DNA of 64,000 nt from Synechococcus sp. PCC 7336 (GCF_000332275.1 NZ_CM001776.1:2855737-2919736); one strand, 5' to 3'. Positions 28,121 through 36,465 are shown, counted from the stretch's first letter. A program made the numbers and translations. Notes: generated by a model from the sequence alone, not told the origin.

Positions 28121-29477
28121 ACTGTTCCAATGCCTGCTGAAACTCCTGAATTCCTCGAATCACCGGATGTACGTCATACCAACATTTGAGAGCATCGTCA
28201 TCATCCAAATACCGATATTCCAAAATACAGCGATTGAACAACAAGTCTCGATAAGCATCTCGATTTGTTAACTGCTTGCGCCGCTCCACCTCAGCCAGCA
28301 AGGTCCATTGTCCATCCTGCACCGTCCGCCGAAACACATCCCGCACCTCCATAATCGCTCGACGCACTGCCCGCTCGCCAATCGGCAATTCATCCGTCCG
28401 CAGAATCGCCTCTTGCATTAACAGCAGAAGATTGCGGGCGTGTCCCCCACTCATCAAACACAGCCCATTCAGCGTCTCTAGCTCGTCAAACACCTCGGTT
28501 GCCACATCCAGCTCCAATCCAAGTCCCAGCAAACTTCGCTTGACTCGCCTCTTCACTACCTCCTGCATCTTCTCCAACCCATTAGCATAGGTCTCCCCCT
28601 GCTCCGTCCGCACCATCACCATCGGCAAATGTTGCAACGGTCCATAAATCTCTCGCAAAATGTTCGCCCGCTGCGAATACACCATCGACAGCGGAATCGT
28701 ATAGATCGAGTGACACTCTAGCCCTTTCAGTTGGTCGCTGCGATCGATAAAAATCTCATCCAGGTTCGTCTTGCCATCCTCCTGCCGGTCTGGAACAATC
28801 CGATCTAAACTGTCTGCGATCGCCACCAACTCCTTCTGCTCCTCGGCCAGCTTCTGCTTCGCCTCCCGAATAAACTGATTCAAAGCTTCAATCAGCGTTG
28901 TTGTATGCGGACTTACCCTCTGCCGAATTTGTTTGCGTCTATCCGGCTCAGCTCGAATAATGGCAGTCAACTTGGCAAACTGAGAGATCTGCGCAGTGAC
29001 CGATAGCTTCTCAAAAGCAACGTCAGTCAGCACAAATTCTTTTAATTCTGTCCAACGACCTCTTAACCATTCCAGCACTGGGTTGGGGTTGGCAATCTCC
29101 TGCAACTGCTCCAAGATTTGCCGCGTGCAAGCCAATAAAATATCTATATACTTGGCGTCTTCTGGATTGATATCATCTTCCACCGCAGAAAAATAAACAA
29201 CCCGAAACCCGCGCTCTTCCAAATACTGCTGCAACCGCAACAACTCCGTTGATTTCCCTGCTCCTCGATGCCCCGTATAGAGACGGCAGATCTTGCGATC
29301 GGACAGACAAACTGCCTTTCCCAATACAAACACATCTTCATCGCCGCGCACCTCCCGACAGTTCACATAGTCTTGACTCCCGGCAGGCAATGGTTCGCGC
29401 GGATCGAAAGCGTTATACAGCGCCCTCAATACTGCCTGCTGCTGTTCTACTGTCAAATCGCTCAAGGCCACAGTCAA
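28101..29477 (-). CDS. P-loop ATPase paired with the TPR protein
   Basis: A 458-aa AAA-type ATPase. Walker A is TGHRGAGKST at residues 68-77 and a Walker B-like stretch is LVAIADSLDRIVPD at about 218-231; a segment of charged helices (IREAKQKLAEEQKE) precedes it. The C-terminal part carries RHFNRCILEYRYLDDD-like helical sequence. The next gene (TPR protein) overlaps its last 20 bp. No nuclease, protease or TIR domain can be seen. It could be a regulatory NTPase or part of a defence or conflict system; neither is shown by the sequence. Confidence 0.75.
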   Translation of the reverse strand: MTVALSDLTVEQQQAVLRALYNAFDPREPLPAGSQDYVNCREVRGDEDVFVLGKAVCLSDRKICRLYTGHRGAGKSTELLRLQQYLEERGFRVVYFSAVEDDINPEDAKYIDILLACTRQILEQLQEIANPNPVLEWLRGRWTELKEFVLTDVAFEKLSVTAQISQFAKLTAIIRAEPDRRKQIRQRVSPHTTTLIEALNQFIREAKQKLAEEQKELVAIADSLDRIVPDRQEDGKTNLDEIFIDRSDQLKGLECHSIYTIPLSMVYSQRANILREIYGPLQHLPMVMVRTEQGETYANGLEKMQEVVKRRVKRSLLGLGLELDVATEVFDELETLNGLCLMSGGHARNLLLLMQEAILRTDELPIGERAVRRAIMEVRDVFRRTVQDGQWTLLAEVERRKQLTNRDAYRDLLFNRCILEYRYLDDDDALKCWYDVHPVIRGIQEFQQALEQYDGKSD

Positions 29478-29527
29478 TCCTCAACCTCTGTAGCTCGAAT
29501 TCTATGCCTCCTGACCCAAACACGCTT

Positions 29528-30532
29528 TCAGTCTGGAGCTCGCCCCTTCAACACATCCCCCGATATCGGTTTAGCCAGCGGTTGTCGGTCTGGCATTAGA
29601 GCTCCAACATGTTTCTGCTTGCGACTCTCGGCGATTTGGGCCTGACGCCAGCGTTCCACAAAGCTGGCCCGTTGTGACTCCGAGAGGCGATCGCAACAAT
29701 AGGGACAAGCAACACCCGGTTGATATTGTTCCGATTGGCAGTCCCGTTCGGAGAGCGGACGGCGGCAGGCATAACACATGATGTGACTGCCCGGTTCGAG
29801 TTTATCGGTCACGGCCACGCGAGCATCGAACACAAAACACTCCCCTTCCCAGAAAGAGTTCTCGGCAGATTGTTCTTCTAAATAGTTCAAAATGCCGCCA
29901 TTCAGTTGATAAACTTCCTCAAACCCCCGTTCGAGTAAATAAGCGCTAGCCTTTTCGCAACGGATGCCACCCGTGCAAAACATGGCGATTTTGCGGTGCT
30001 GGCGAGGGTCGAGATTCTCGCTGACAAACTGAGGGAATTCGTGGAAGTTGTCGCTGCAGGAGGGGATGGCATTTTGGAAGGTGCCGATCGCATATTCGTA
30101 CTGGTTTCGGGTATCGATCGTCAACACTTCTGGATCGCGAATTAAAGCATTCCAATCCTGTGGATCGACATGCACCCCTGTCTGCCGAGACGGATCGATC
30201 GCCTCTACTCCCATTGTCACGATTTCAGCCTTGACCTTCACCTTCATTCGGTGAAAGGGAGCCTCGTCTGCGCGTGAAAGCTTGGGATTGAGATCGGAAA
30301 ATCTCGGATCGTCTCGAAAGAACTGCAGCAAGTTATCGACACTAGTTTGGGGACCGGCAACAGTTCCATTAATCCCCTCACTCGCCAGTAGCAGAGTCCC
30401 CTTCAGCCCTTGGGACTGACAAAACTGCAGGAGGCGATCGCGCATCTGCTCGCAGTTGTCCAACTGCACGAACTTATAGGCAGATGCCACCACAATGGAT
30501 TTTTTTTGAGGCTGGGGGAGAGAGGAACTCAT
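29528..30532 (-). CDS. trhO: tRNA uridine-34 hydroxylase TrhO (rhodanese-like)
   Basis: A 334-aa member of the YceA/TrhO family, which makes 5-hydroxyuridine at tRNA position 34 using oxygen. Visible are the N-terminal acylphosphatase-like part, the family motif EGINGTVAGP (residues 55-64), the rhodanese catalytic loop MFCTGGIRCEKAS with the active-site Cys, and a C-terminal zinc-ribbon-like region (CYACRRPLS, CPYCCDRLSE). Length and motifs are normal. The gene lies 26 bp downstream of cmoA, which acts on the next steps of the same modification. Confidence 0.93.
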   Translation of the reverse strand: MSSSLPQPQKKSIVVASAYKFVQLDNCEQMRDRLLQFCQSQGLKGTLLLASEGINGTVAGPQTSVDNLLQFFRDDPRFSDLNPKLSRADEAPFHRMKVKVKAEIVTMGVEAIDPSRQTGVHVDPQDWNALIRDPEVLTIDTRNQYEYAIGTFQNAIPSCSDNFHEFPQFVSENLDPRQHRKIAMFCTGGIRCEKASAYLLERGFEEVYQLNGGILNYLEEQSAENSFWEGECFVFDARVAVTDKLEPGSHIMCYACRRPLSERDCQSEQYQPGVACPYCCDRLSESQRASFVERWRQAQIAESRKQKHVGALMPDRQPLAKPISGDVLKGRAPD

Positions 30533-30558
30533 GGGCGATCGCGCTAATTCACTCGAAC

Positions 30559-31344
30559 TTACTTAATGGCTAAAAACCCTTCAAAACAGAGGTACTTCAT
30601 CACCGTAGTAATGTCTTCAAAGCCAGCCCGCTGCAATAAGCCGAGATTGCCAGCAGTGGAAAAGGGCTCCAAAATACCTTTGAGGCTGCGGTTTTTGGCG
30701 ACAATCTCGTTGCCCGTAAACCCTTGGGACAATTTGAAGTCTGTATAAATGGCACTCATCATGTCTTGAAAGCGGGCGTCAGGACCGCGCACCTTTTCGA
30801 ACAGCAGAAAGCCACCGCCCCAATTTAGCGCTTTATAGATGCGACTGAATAGCTCCTGCCGGTGTTTCGGTTTGACAAACTGCATAGTGTAGTAAGCCAC
30901 GACGAGATCGGCGGGTTCGAACTCCAGCTCGATCGCGTCTTCACAGCGAATCTTTACATTGGCAAACGCGCGACACCGCTGTTGCGATCGCCGCACCATA
31001 TCCATCTCGGCATCAATGCCCACAAACTGAATCTGTTTGCCGCTATGCCGTTGAGCTAATAGCGCAGTTAATGTCCCCGTCGCGCAGCCGAGGTCGTAAC
31101 AGTGCGATCCCTGCGATAAAAAGAAATCGGAAATCGACGCCACCAACTCGTGCCCCAAGGCATACAAAGGAACCGATCGCCGGACGTGCTCTTCGAAATG
31201 CTCGCTGGTCTCGCCCGCAAACGACCAACCCGCATTCGAACTCTCAATCGAATTGCCCACTGGTTCCAAACTCGCGTTCTCCGTTGAGTGTCCTGACAAT
31301 CCGATCGTGGCACAGCCTACACTGGCGGAGGCAAAAATCTGCAT
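30559..31344 (-). CDS. cmoA: Carboxy-S-adenosylmethionine synthase CmoA
   Basis: Converts SAM and prephenate into carboxy-SAM, the donor used by CmoB. About 261 aa from the ATG at 31344, with SAM motif CYDLGCATGTLTALLAQ, then VGIDAEMDMV, AYYTMQFVKP and a C-terminal block LVLLQRAGFEDI-like sequence. The frame is open to 31404, but that extends into cmoB. The CmoA core usually begins near WSFAGETSEHFEEHVRRSVPLY, so the first 60 residues are an N-terminal extension or the start lies further in. Only 9 bp separate its start from that of the divergent cmoB. Confidence 0.85.
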   Translation of the reverse strand: MQIFASASVGCATIGLSGHSTENASLEPVGNSIESSNAGWSFAGETSEHFEEHVRRSVPLYALGHELVASISDFFLSQGSHCYDLGCATGTLTALLAQRHSGKQIQFVGIDAEMDMVRRSQQRCRAFANVKIRCEDAIELEFEPADLVVAYYTMQFVKPKHRQELFSRIYKALNWGGGFLLFEKVRGPDARFQDMMSAIYTDFKLSQGFTGNEIVAKNRSLKGILEPFSTAGNLGLLQRAGFEDITTVMKYLCFEGFLAIK

Positions 31345-31353
31345 ACCTCTCGC

Positions 31354-32343
31354 ATGTTTGACTACACCCCACTCTACGACCGACTGGCTGCGTCTCCAGC
31401 ACATTCCTGGCTGGACACCCTATCCCAGCAAGTTGAAGCTGCCCTCCAGCCGCAGCGCCACGGTCATTTGGGACGGTGGCGAGAGGCGATCGCCCAACTC
31501 CCCTGCGCTCGACCGAGTGAAATCGACTTGCTCGATGCCGTCCGCATTGGCGTAGCTGAGGATATGGATGCCCCCACACAACAGCAGCTAGTCACTGCTT
31601 TGAAGCAGCTTCATCCCTGGCGCAAGGGGCCCTTTCATCTATTTGGCATTCATATCGATGCAGAATGGCGCTCCGATTGGAAATGGCATCGCCTGAAACC
31701 TTATATTCAGCCCCTCACAGGACGGACGGTGTTGGATGTGGGCTGCGGCAATGGCTATTACGCTCTGCGGATGTTGGGGGCTGGAGCAAAGGTAGTCATC
31801 GGTTTAGACCCCTCCCTGCTATTCGCAATGCAATATGCTGCCATCTGTCACTATCTGCCCGAACCGAATGCTTACGTACTCCCTTTAGGTATCGAACAGC
31901 TCGCACCCAATCTACACGCCTTCGATACAGCTTTCTCAATGGGGGTGCTGTACCACAGGCGATCGCCCCTCGAACATCTCGCCACACTCCGCGATGCTCT
32001 CCGACCGGGGGGCGAACTCGCGCTCGAAACCCTCGTGCTCGATTCCCATGAAGACAAAGTCCTCGTCCCCGAACAGCGCTACGCTCGGATGCGCAACGTT
32101 TGGGCCATTCCCTCCCACCGCAGGTTGGTAACCTGGCTGTCGGACTGCGGCTTCGAGCAGGTGCGGATTGCGGATGTGACGCCAACAACAACGCAAGAGC
32201 AGCGCCAGACGGAGTGGATGACGTTTCATTCGTTAGAGAATTTTCTCAATCCAAACGATGCCAGTCAGACGATTGAAGGATATCCGGCTCCGGTGAGGGC
32301 GATCGCGATCGGACAGGCTCCGTCTCGATCGCACCGCATTTAG
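31354..32343 (+). CDS. cmoB: tRNA U34 carboxymethyltransferase CmoB
   Basis: Uses carboxy-SAM to carboxymethylate 5-hydroxyuridine at tRNA position 34, giving cmo5U. A 329-aa protein of normal length with the family marker HPWRKGPFHLFGIHIDAEWRSDWKW (residues 88-112), motif I VLDVGCGNGYYALRML and VGLYHRRSPLEHLATL-like methyltransferase sequence. ATG at 31354 begins MFDYTPLYDRL. Divergent from cmoA with 9 bp between the start codons, so each promoter must lie inside the other gene. Confidence 0.95.
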   Translation: MFDYTPLYDRLAASPAHSWLDTLSQQVEAALQPQRHGHLGRWREAIAQLPCARPSEIDLLDAVRIGVAEDMDAPTQQQLVTALKQLHPWRKGPFHLFGIHIDAEWRSDWKWHRLKPYIQPLTGRTVLDVGCGNGYYALRMLGAGAKVVIGLDPSLLFAMQYAAICHYLPEPNAYVLPLGIEQLAPNLHAFDTAFSMGVLYHRRSPLEHLATLRDALRPGGELALETLVLDSHEDKVLVPEQRYARMRNVWAIPSHRRLVTWLSDCGFEQVRIADVTPTTTQEQRQTEWMTFHSLENFLNPNDASQTIEGYPAPVRAIAIGQAPSRSHRI

Positions 32344-32391
32344 AGGCGATCGCCGCTATGCTTGTTCACATTCTCCTTCCCCACCCAAGCG

Positions 32392-32694
32392 ATGCCCGCC
32401 AACAAACCGAAAGGCCGACTGGTTCTCAACCATTCCACCCACGTAGAGGGCCTGATCCCCGTCTTAGAAGAATTAGCTACCTATGCGGGCATTCAAACCA
32501 TTACGCCTGGCGCATTAGCTAAAGTGCGCAGCCGACCGTCAAACTTGCGACTGAGAATCTCGGTGCCGATTCGCGGTGGCTTCAAGCTGCAAGCTCGCAA
32601 AGGCACCACCGTGCAAGAGGTGTTTGTCATTACCAACCTCGATCGCCCCGAGTTCGAGCAAGCGTTTCAGACAGCTCTGGCAAAGCGCGGTTAG
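32392..32694 (+). CDS. DUF2103 family small protein
   Basis: A 100-aa conserved cyanobacterial protein: MPANKPKGRLVLNHSTHVEG, then IQTITPGALAKVRSRPSNLRLRISVPIRGGFKLQARKG. This matches my recollection of DUF2103, whose function is unknown (metal binding has been proposed). The frame runs back to 32362; the ATG at 32392 gives the more family-like start. It is close to cmoB (49 bp) but has no obvious link to it. Confidence 0.7.
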   Translation: MPANKPKGRLVLNHSTHVEGLIPVLEELATYAGIQTITPGALAKVRSRPSNLRLRISVPIRGGFKLQARKGTTVQEVFVITNLDRPEFEQAFQTALAKRG

Positions 32695-32775
32695 GAATTT
32701 TCTCTTGGTGTAGCGAACGCTCGATAACCCCAATTCCCTTAAATTCCAACGATTGGGGGCATAGTTACCCAGCAT

Positions 32776-33387
32776 TTAAAGGAGACCGTAATCGTAATGA
32801 GCTAAGATTTCTGCCAGCAAGTGAGGGCAATCTAGTAGCAGATTACTCACACCAACCCTTGTAAATTTGTCTGCTGAGCGATCGAAGAGCCCACAACAAA
32901 TTCGCGTGTCATCGTGACGGGAACGATAGCGAATTCCATCCACTTGTGTGGGATGTTCCCAAATCGCTTGCGCCCACAGTCTAGACATCAAATAAGGCCC
33001 TGAAGCCAGACGAGCATCAGCCCCCAGCTTCACCAGCCCATCTCCTAACAAGTTTGCCAACCGCAACGGTTGGCTTGACTCAATCCGGGCCAGTCCTCGT
33101 CGAGATAATGCCGCCTCCTCTACACCCCGCGCTCCGTGTTTGCGCCCAAACGTTTCAATAAACGCACAATACTCATCCTCCCCCACATACAACATTCCAT
33201 AGCCTTGCTCGGGGCCATCAAACCTGCCACTGCCTTTTCGACTAAAAAACAGCGGCTCGTAGATTGTGGAGTATAACCGGTACCAAGGCCCCGAAGAGGC
33301 GATTGTGGGAAGCGGACGGAGGAAAAAATCATCGGCTGGATGGGGATGGGGCAACAGTGGCTCTTCAGGCTGCACTCTGGTCCCCAT
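32776..33387 (-). CDS. RES-domain toxin
   Basis: A 203-aa protein of the RES family, whose studied members degrade or ADP-ribosylate NAD+. Name-giving residues are recognisable: Arg in GPWYRLYSTI, Glu in YCAFIETFG and Ser in IRYRSRHDD. It overlaps the upstream antitoxin gene by 23 bp, as is usual for RES/Xre pairs, so translation is probably coupled. The order antitoxin then toxin fits the family. Confidence 0.88.
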   Translation of the reverse strand: MGTRVQPEEPLLPHPHPADDFFLRPLPTIASSGPWYRLYSTIYEPLFFSRKGSGRFDGPEQGYGMLYVGEDEYCAFIETFGRKHGARGVEEAALSRRGLARIESSQPLRLANLLGDGLVKLGADARLASGPYLMSRLWAQAIWEHPTQVDGIRYRSRHDDTRICCGLFDRSADKFTRVGVSNLLLDCPHLLAEILAHYDYGLL

Positions 33388-34042
33388 AGCATTGAGCCGC
33401 CTGCACTACTGCCTCAACTTGTCCGGCCTTAAGACACTCCAAAGGCGTCTTGCCTTCGAGTCGAACATCGGCAGTTTTGAGAAACATGAGTTGCGTCCAG
33501 GCAGAATACTCCTGCAGAGCCGCAAGCACTTTCTCCAACCCTGGCAATGTGCTCCCATCGAGAAACTGCTCGGCAGGATAAAAATATCCTCGTCGCCCGA
33601 GGGAAACCGCTAGCAGTTGATGCTTTTTCCGGCGCTTGTCAACAGCTTGACGGCTGATGCACAGGAGTTGGGCCACCTCTGCACTAGAGAGTGGGTCGCC
33701 ATCGCGGTACAACAGCTCGAGCTTGACTCGATGCCCCTTCAAGCGGGCGGCAGCTAGCGGGTCTTCAGGAGCTAGGGCTTTAAGGACTTCTGGTTGAGTG
33801 ATGCCTTGCACCATGACGTCAAAGTCTTCACTCTGCTGTAAAAATTCTGGAGTCAATTTTGTTTGCTGGCTGGCCTTGAGAGAGACATCGATCGTGCGCT
33901 GTAGGAACTGCAAGCGAGTGGGATTGTTTCTAGCTCGCTGCATTGCACTCAATACCGAGACGAGAACAGCTCGTTCCAACTCAGTTGCATGCTGGAGTTC
34001 AGCTTCTAATGTGGTATTTAAAACTGTGGTGTTTAAAGACAT
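33365..34042 (-). CDS. Xre/MbcA-type antitoxin of the RES pair
   Basis: A 225-aa DNA-binding antitoxin. A central HTH is visible (LSSAEVAQLLCISRQAVDKRRKKHQLLAV) and the C-terminal toxin-binding region ends in TPLECLKAGQVEAVVQAAQCYGD. Longer than a minimal antitoxin because of a helical N-terminal half. Two 15-bp tandem blocks near the start encode the NTTVLNTTL repeat. A perfect palindrome lies 29 bp upstream of the start codon and is a likely autoregulatory operator. A degraded copy of its 3' end occurs 2.4 kb away at 35811-35897. Confidence 0.87.
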   Translation of the reverse strand: MSLNTTVLNTTLEAELQHATELERAVLVSVLSAMQRARNNPTRLQFLQRTIDVSLKASQQTKLTPEFLQQSEDFDVMVQGITQPEVLKALAPEDPLAAARLKGHRVKLELLYRDGDPLSSAEVAQLLCISRQAVDKRRKKHQLLAVSLGRRGYFYPAEQFLDGSTLPGLEKVLAALQEYSAWTQLMFLKTADVRLEGKTPLECLKAGQVEAVVQAAQCYGDQSAA

Positions 34043-34070
34043 AGTGGAACTCGTCGATGCCTATCTCGAG

Positions 34071-34098
34071 GTTGACAAAGTTGTGCAACTTTGTCAAC
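34071..34098. promoter_or_regulatory. Perfect palindrome upstream of the RES/Xre operon
   Basis: Two 13-base arms (GTTGACAAAGTTG at 34071-34083 and its complement at 34086-34098) separated by 2 bases, 29 bp upstream of the antitoxin start. It is too close to the start to be a terminator for it and has the size of a dimeric HTH-antitoxin operator. It could also form a hairpin in a transcript from the upstream direction. Confidence 0.75.
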
Positions 34099-34107
34099 TA
34101 TCTAGTT

Positions 34108-34140
34108 CGACCTCTCATCGACCTCTCATCGACCTCTCAT
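34108..34140. repeat. Three tandem copies of an 11-bp sequence
   Basis: CGACCTCTCAT occurs three times in a row at 34108-34118, 34119-34129 and 34130-34140, just beyond the palindrome and between the antitoxin gene and the broken ribH. Too short to call a function; perhaps spacer slippage. Confidence 0.85.
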
Positions 34141-34185
34141 CGAAAGGAGTGTGCGAGATGCTTATCGATCGAGTCAGAAATTGCT

Positions 34186-34521
34186 TACCCGTCCACCGCC
34201 ACATTTGCCGACGGGGACAGCGCTGCTTGAGGGATTATCGAAATGGGGGGTTTGGCCGCGCACGACCGCACCCAAACAAATCACGGCATTGTAGCGTTGC
34301 GTGGCCACCAGTTGCCGCGCCGCGATCGGGATTTCAAAACACCCCGGCACCCAAGCATAGTCCACCTGGCCGCCGTCCTCGTCGATATCAATGCCGTGAC
34401 GCTTGAGGGCATCTTTACAACCGGCCAGTAACTTCCCCGTAATTAAGTCATTAAAACGGGCGATCGCGATCGCAAATCGCAACCCCTCCGTTGCGACAAA
34501 CGAGCCTTCAAAAACAGCCAT
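34186..34521 (-). pseudogene. ribH: 6,7-dimethyl-8-ribityllumazine synthase, copy A, internally deleted
   Basis: Matches the intact copy at 35902-36465 almost base for base through [12 protein letters not shown], then jumps to the last part of the gene. About 230 bp, including the region of the conserved catalytic core after the His-Phe-Asp, have been lost, with GGATT at both edges of the deletion, and the frame shifts so that the tail reads [15 protein letters not shown] instead of the normal end. The product cannot form the lumazine synthase active site. Psb gene psbZ copy A follows it upstream. Confidence 0.88.
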
Positions 34522-34652
34522 GTGACCCCTCCATTACGCAACAACAGGTTGCCCCAGCCTGTCAGCCAGACGCAGCCCCATTGCCGCTAAAACCGTGCAG
34601 GCCCCGATCGCAGTATCGAGTGCCGTTCCCCTGCTGGAGCGCGATCGCCCCC

Positions 34653-34841
34653 CTAAGCAAAGCGACTGAGAATGCCTACCACCACCACAAACACTGCCCA
34701 TACAGCGGAGCCCAGCAGAATAATGCCGTTCCCCTTGGACGACTCAGTAGCAGAGCTGTACAGTACCGGTACCGCCACTACCAATAGAAAGCTGTAGAGT
34801 ACGAGACCCAATAAAGAGAGTTGAAAAATACTGAGGACCAC
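34653..34841 (-). CDS. psbZ: Photosystem II protein PsbZ, copy A
   Basis: A 62-aa, two-helix protein ([21 protein letters not shown], then [19 protein letters not shown]). From codon 4 on it is identical in protein sequence to copy B. The two copies diverge exactly at the 5' end: this one reads GTG GTC CTC AGT, with no good ribosome binding site before it, and has a different upstream sequence. It may not be expressed. Located upstream of the broken ribH, the same order as in copy B. Confidence 0.8.
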   Translation of the reverse strand: MVLSIFQLSLLGLVLYSFLLVVAVPVLYSSATESSKGNGIILLGSAVWAVFVVVVGILSRFA

Positions 34842-35107
34842 AGCAATTGAACACGATTAGCTCTTGCACAGACTGCTCCGATAAAGTGAAAGCCCTATTG
34901 GTTTAGGCTAAAATCTTGAGAAGTAGCTACTTTAGCTCTGAAAGGTACAATAAACTTGTAAGCCTTAGCCATCCTACAACTCGATCGAGCGAGTAGTTTT
35001 CTACGCTCTAGACATAGAGTGACTGCAGTCTGCTTTCTAAGCGAGATAGAGGCGATCGCAATCTTCGCAATGCGATCGTGACCCCAGAAGCCCGAAGGAC
35101 TCAACTG

Positions 35108-35353
35108 ATGAGCATTGAGGAACTCCTTCAACAAGCCCGACAGCTTGCCCCTGAAGAACAACTTCAGCTCATCTCGAGTTTGGTAGATAATATTCAAGAG
35201 CTTTATCAAAATGGTTCCCCTCGCCCATGTTGGAGTGATGTGCGCGGTACCTCTCCCTATCCGCTTATAGGCGAAGATGCTCAGGAGTGGGTATCGGGAA
35301 CCCGTCAAGAGGGTGACAACCTGAGGGCTCAATATTTGCCTCGCAAAGCATGA
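35108..35353 (+). CDS. Antitoxin-like protein preceding a PIN toxin
   Basis: An 81-aa frame from the ATG at 35108 with a GAAGGA ribosome binding site about 9 bases upstream; the frame is open to GTG 35078. It begins MSIEELLQQARQLAPEEQLQLISSLVDN, which resembles the helical N-terminus of small addiction-module antitoxins. It overlaps the next gene by 4 bp (ATGA), a typical toxin-antitoxin arrangement. I cannot name the exact antitoxin family. Confidence 0.65.
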   Translation: MSIEELLQQARQLAPEEQLQLISSLVDNIQELYQNGSPRPCWSDVRGTSPYPLIGEDAQEWVSGTRQEGDNLRAQYLPRKA

Positions 35354-35799
35354 ATGTGGAAGCAGCCTTGCAGGGAGTCACCCGCCTGTTTCTAGACACC
35401 GCACCAGTTATCTACTACCTAGAAAACAATCCCATCTATCAATCTCTAGTCGTCTCAGTATTTGACAGAATTGAAGCAGGGAGGCTAACGGCAGTTACCT
35501 CTCCAGTCACTCTGGCAGAATGCTTGGTACATCCTTACCGATTGGGTCGAACGAAACTACAACAAGCTTATCAGCGGACCATCGTAAATGCAGAAAATAC
35601 TCTCTTTCAGACCATTGGCGAACTGGCCGCACAAAGGGCAGCCCAATTGAGAGCTAGTTACAATCTTTCCTTGCCAGATTTCCTGCAGTTAGCGGCAGCT
35701 CTTGCAGCTAACTGCGAAGCTTTCTTGACCAATGACATCAATCTCAAGCGAGTTGGCGAGCTGCAAATCCTAGTCATCAAAGAATTAGAAGAAGCTTAA
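35350..35799 (+). CDS. PIN-domain toxin (VapC-like)
   Basis: A 149-aa PIN-domain ribonuclease. The acidic residues of the active site are visible: Asp16 in RLFLDTAPVIYYLE, Glu57 in LAECLVHP, and Asp in LSLPDFLQLAAA and FLTNDINLKRV. Such proteins cut RNA (often tRNA) when not bound by the antitoxin. It follows the putative antitoxin with a 4-bp overlap and sits between the two psbZ-ribH copies. Confidence 0.82.
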   Translation: MNVEAALQGVTRLFLDTAPVIYYLENNPIYQSLVVSVFDRIEAGRLTAVTSPVTLAECLVHPYRLGRTKLQQAYQRTIVNAENTLFQTIGELAAQRAAQLRASYNLSLPDFLQLAAALAANCEAFLTNDINLKRVGELQILVIKELEEA

Positions 35800-35810
35800 T
35801 ATGCTTAGGT

Positions 35811-35897
35811 TGCACTCTATTCCCCATAGCATTGAGCCGCCCGCACTACTACTGCCTTAACTTGTCCAGCTTTAAGGCAATCCAAAGGCGTCTGGCC
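35811..35897 (-). pseudogene. Fragment of the RES-pair antitoxin gene (3' end)
   Basis: About 87 bp closely match the end of the Xre-type antitoxin gene at 33370-33455 (protein TPLDCLKAGQVKAVV then AAQCYGE against TPLECLKAGQVEAVVQAAQCYGD). The rest of the antitoxin and any toxin are absent; ribH copy B follows immediately. It is a scar of the duplication that also made the two psbZ-ribH copies. Confidence 0.8.
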
Positions 35898-35901
35898 TGT
35901 C

Positions 35902-36465
35902 TCAACCTTCCACCGCCACATTTGCCGACGGGGATAGTGCTGCTTGAGGGATTTGATTGCCGTCGCCCAACACGCCATTCGAGCTGCCCTCCCGAATTTG
36001 GGGCAGAAGAGTGGCCATTTCGATCGCATCCATGCCGTAGTTCCAGCCCAGGTTGCTCTTCACCCCAGCCCGCTCGATCGCCTGCTGCATCGTATCGGTG
36101 GTCAAAATGCCATAAATAACCGGGACTCCGGTCTGAAGCGAAATCGCCGCAATCCCCTTCGACACTTCGGCGGCAACGTAATCGAAATGGGGGGTTTGAC
36201 CGCGCACGACCGCACCCAAACAAATCACAGCATCGTAGCGTTGTGTGGACACCAATTGCCGCGCCGCGATCGGGATTTCAAAACACCCCGGTACCCAAGC
36301 ATAGTCAACCTGACCGCTTTGCTCGTCGATATCGATGCCGTGACGCTTGAGGGCATCTTTGCAGCCGGCCAGTAACTTCCCTGTAATTAAGTCATTAAAA
36401 CGGGCGATCGCGATCGCAAATCGCAACCCCTCCGTTGCGACAAACGAGCCTTCAAAAACAGCCAT
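35902..36465 (-). CDS. ribH: 6,7-dimethyl-8-ribityllumazine synthase, copy B (intact)
   Basis: The penultimate enzyme of riboflavin synthesis. A 187-aa protein with all expected blocks: [46 protein letters not shown] containing the catalytic His, [14 protein letters not shown] and the C-terminal [18 protein letters not shown]. About 25 residues extend past the normal end. The psbZ-ribH neighbourhood is common in cyanobacteria. This copy should carry the function, since copy A is broken. Confidence 0.93.
   Translation of the reverse strand: MAVFEGSFVATEGLRFAIAIARFNDLITGKLLAGCKDALKRHGIDIDEQSGQVDYAWVPGCFEIPIAARQLVSTQRYDAVICLGAVVRGQTPHFDYVAAEVSKGIAAISLQTGVPVIYGILTTDTMQQAIERAGVKSNLGWNYGMDAIEMATLLPQIREGSSNGVLGDGNQIPQAALSPSANVAVEG

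Noticed and set aside
34895-35332. 145-aa minus-strand frame overlapping the PIN toxin operon
   Set aside because: It lies opposite the antitoxin gene, which has a ribosome binding site and a 4-bp overlap with its toxin; the frame has no recognisable product.
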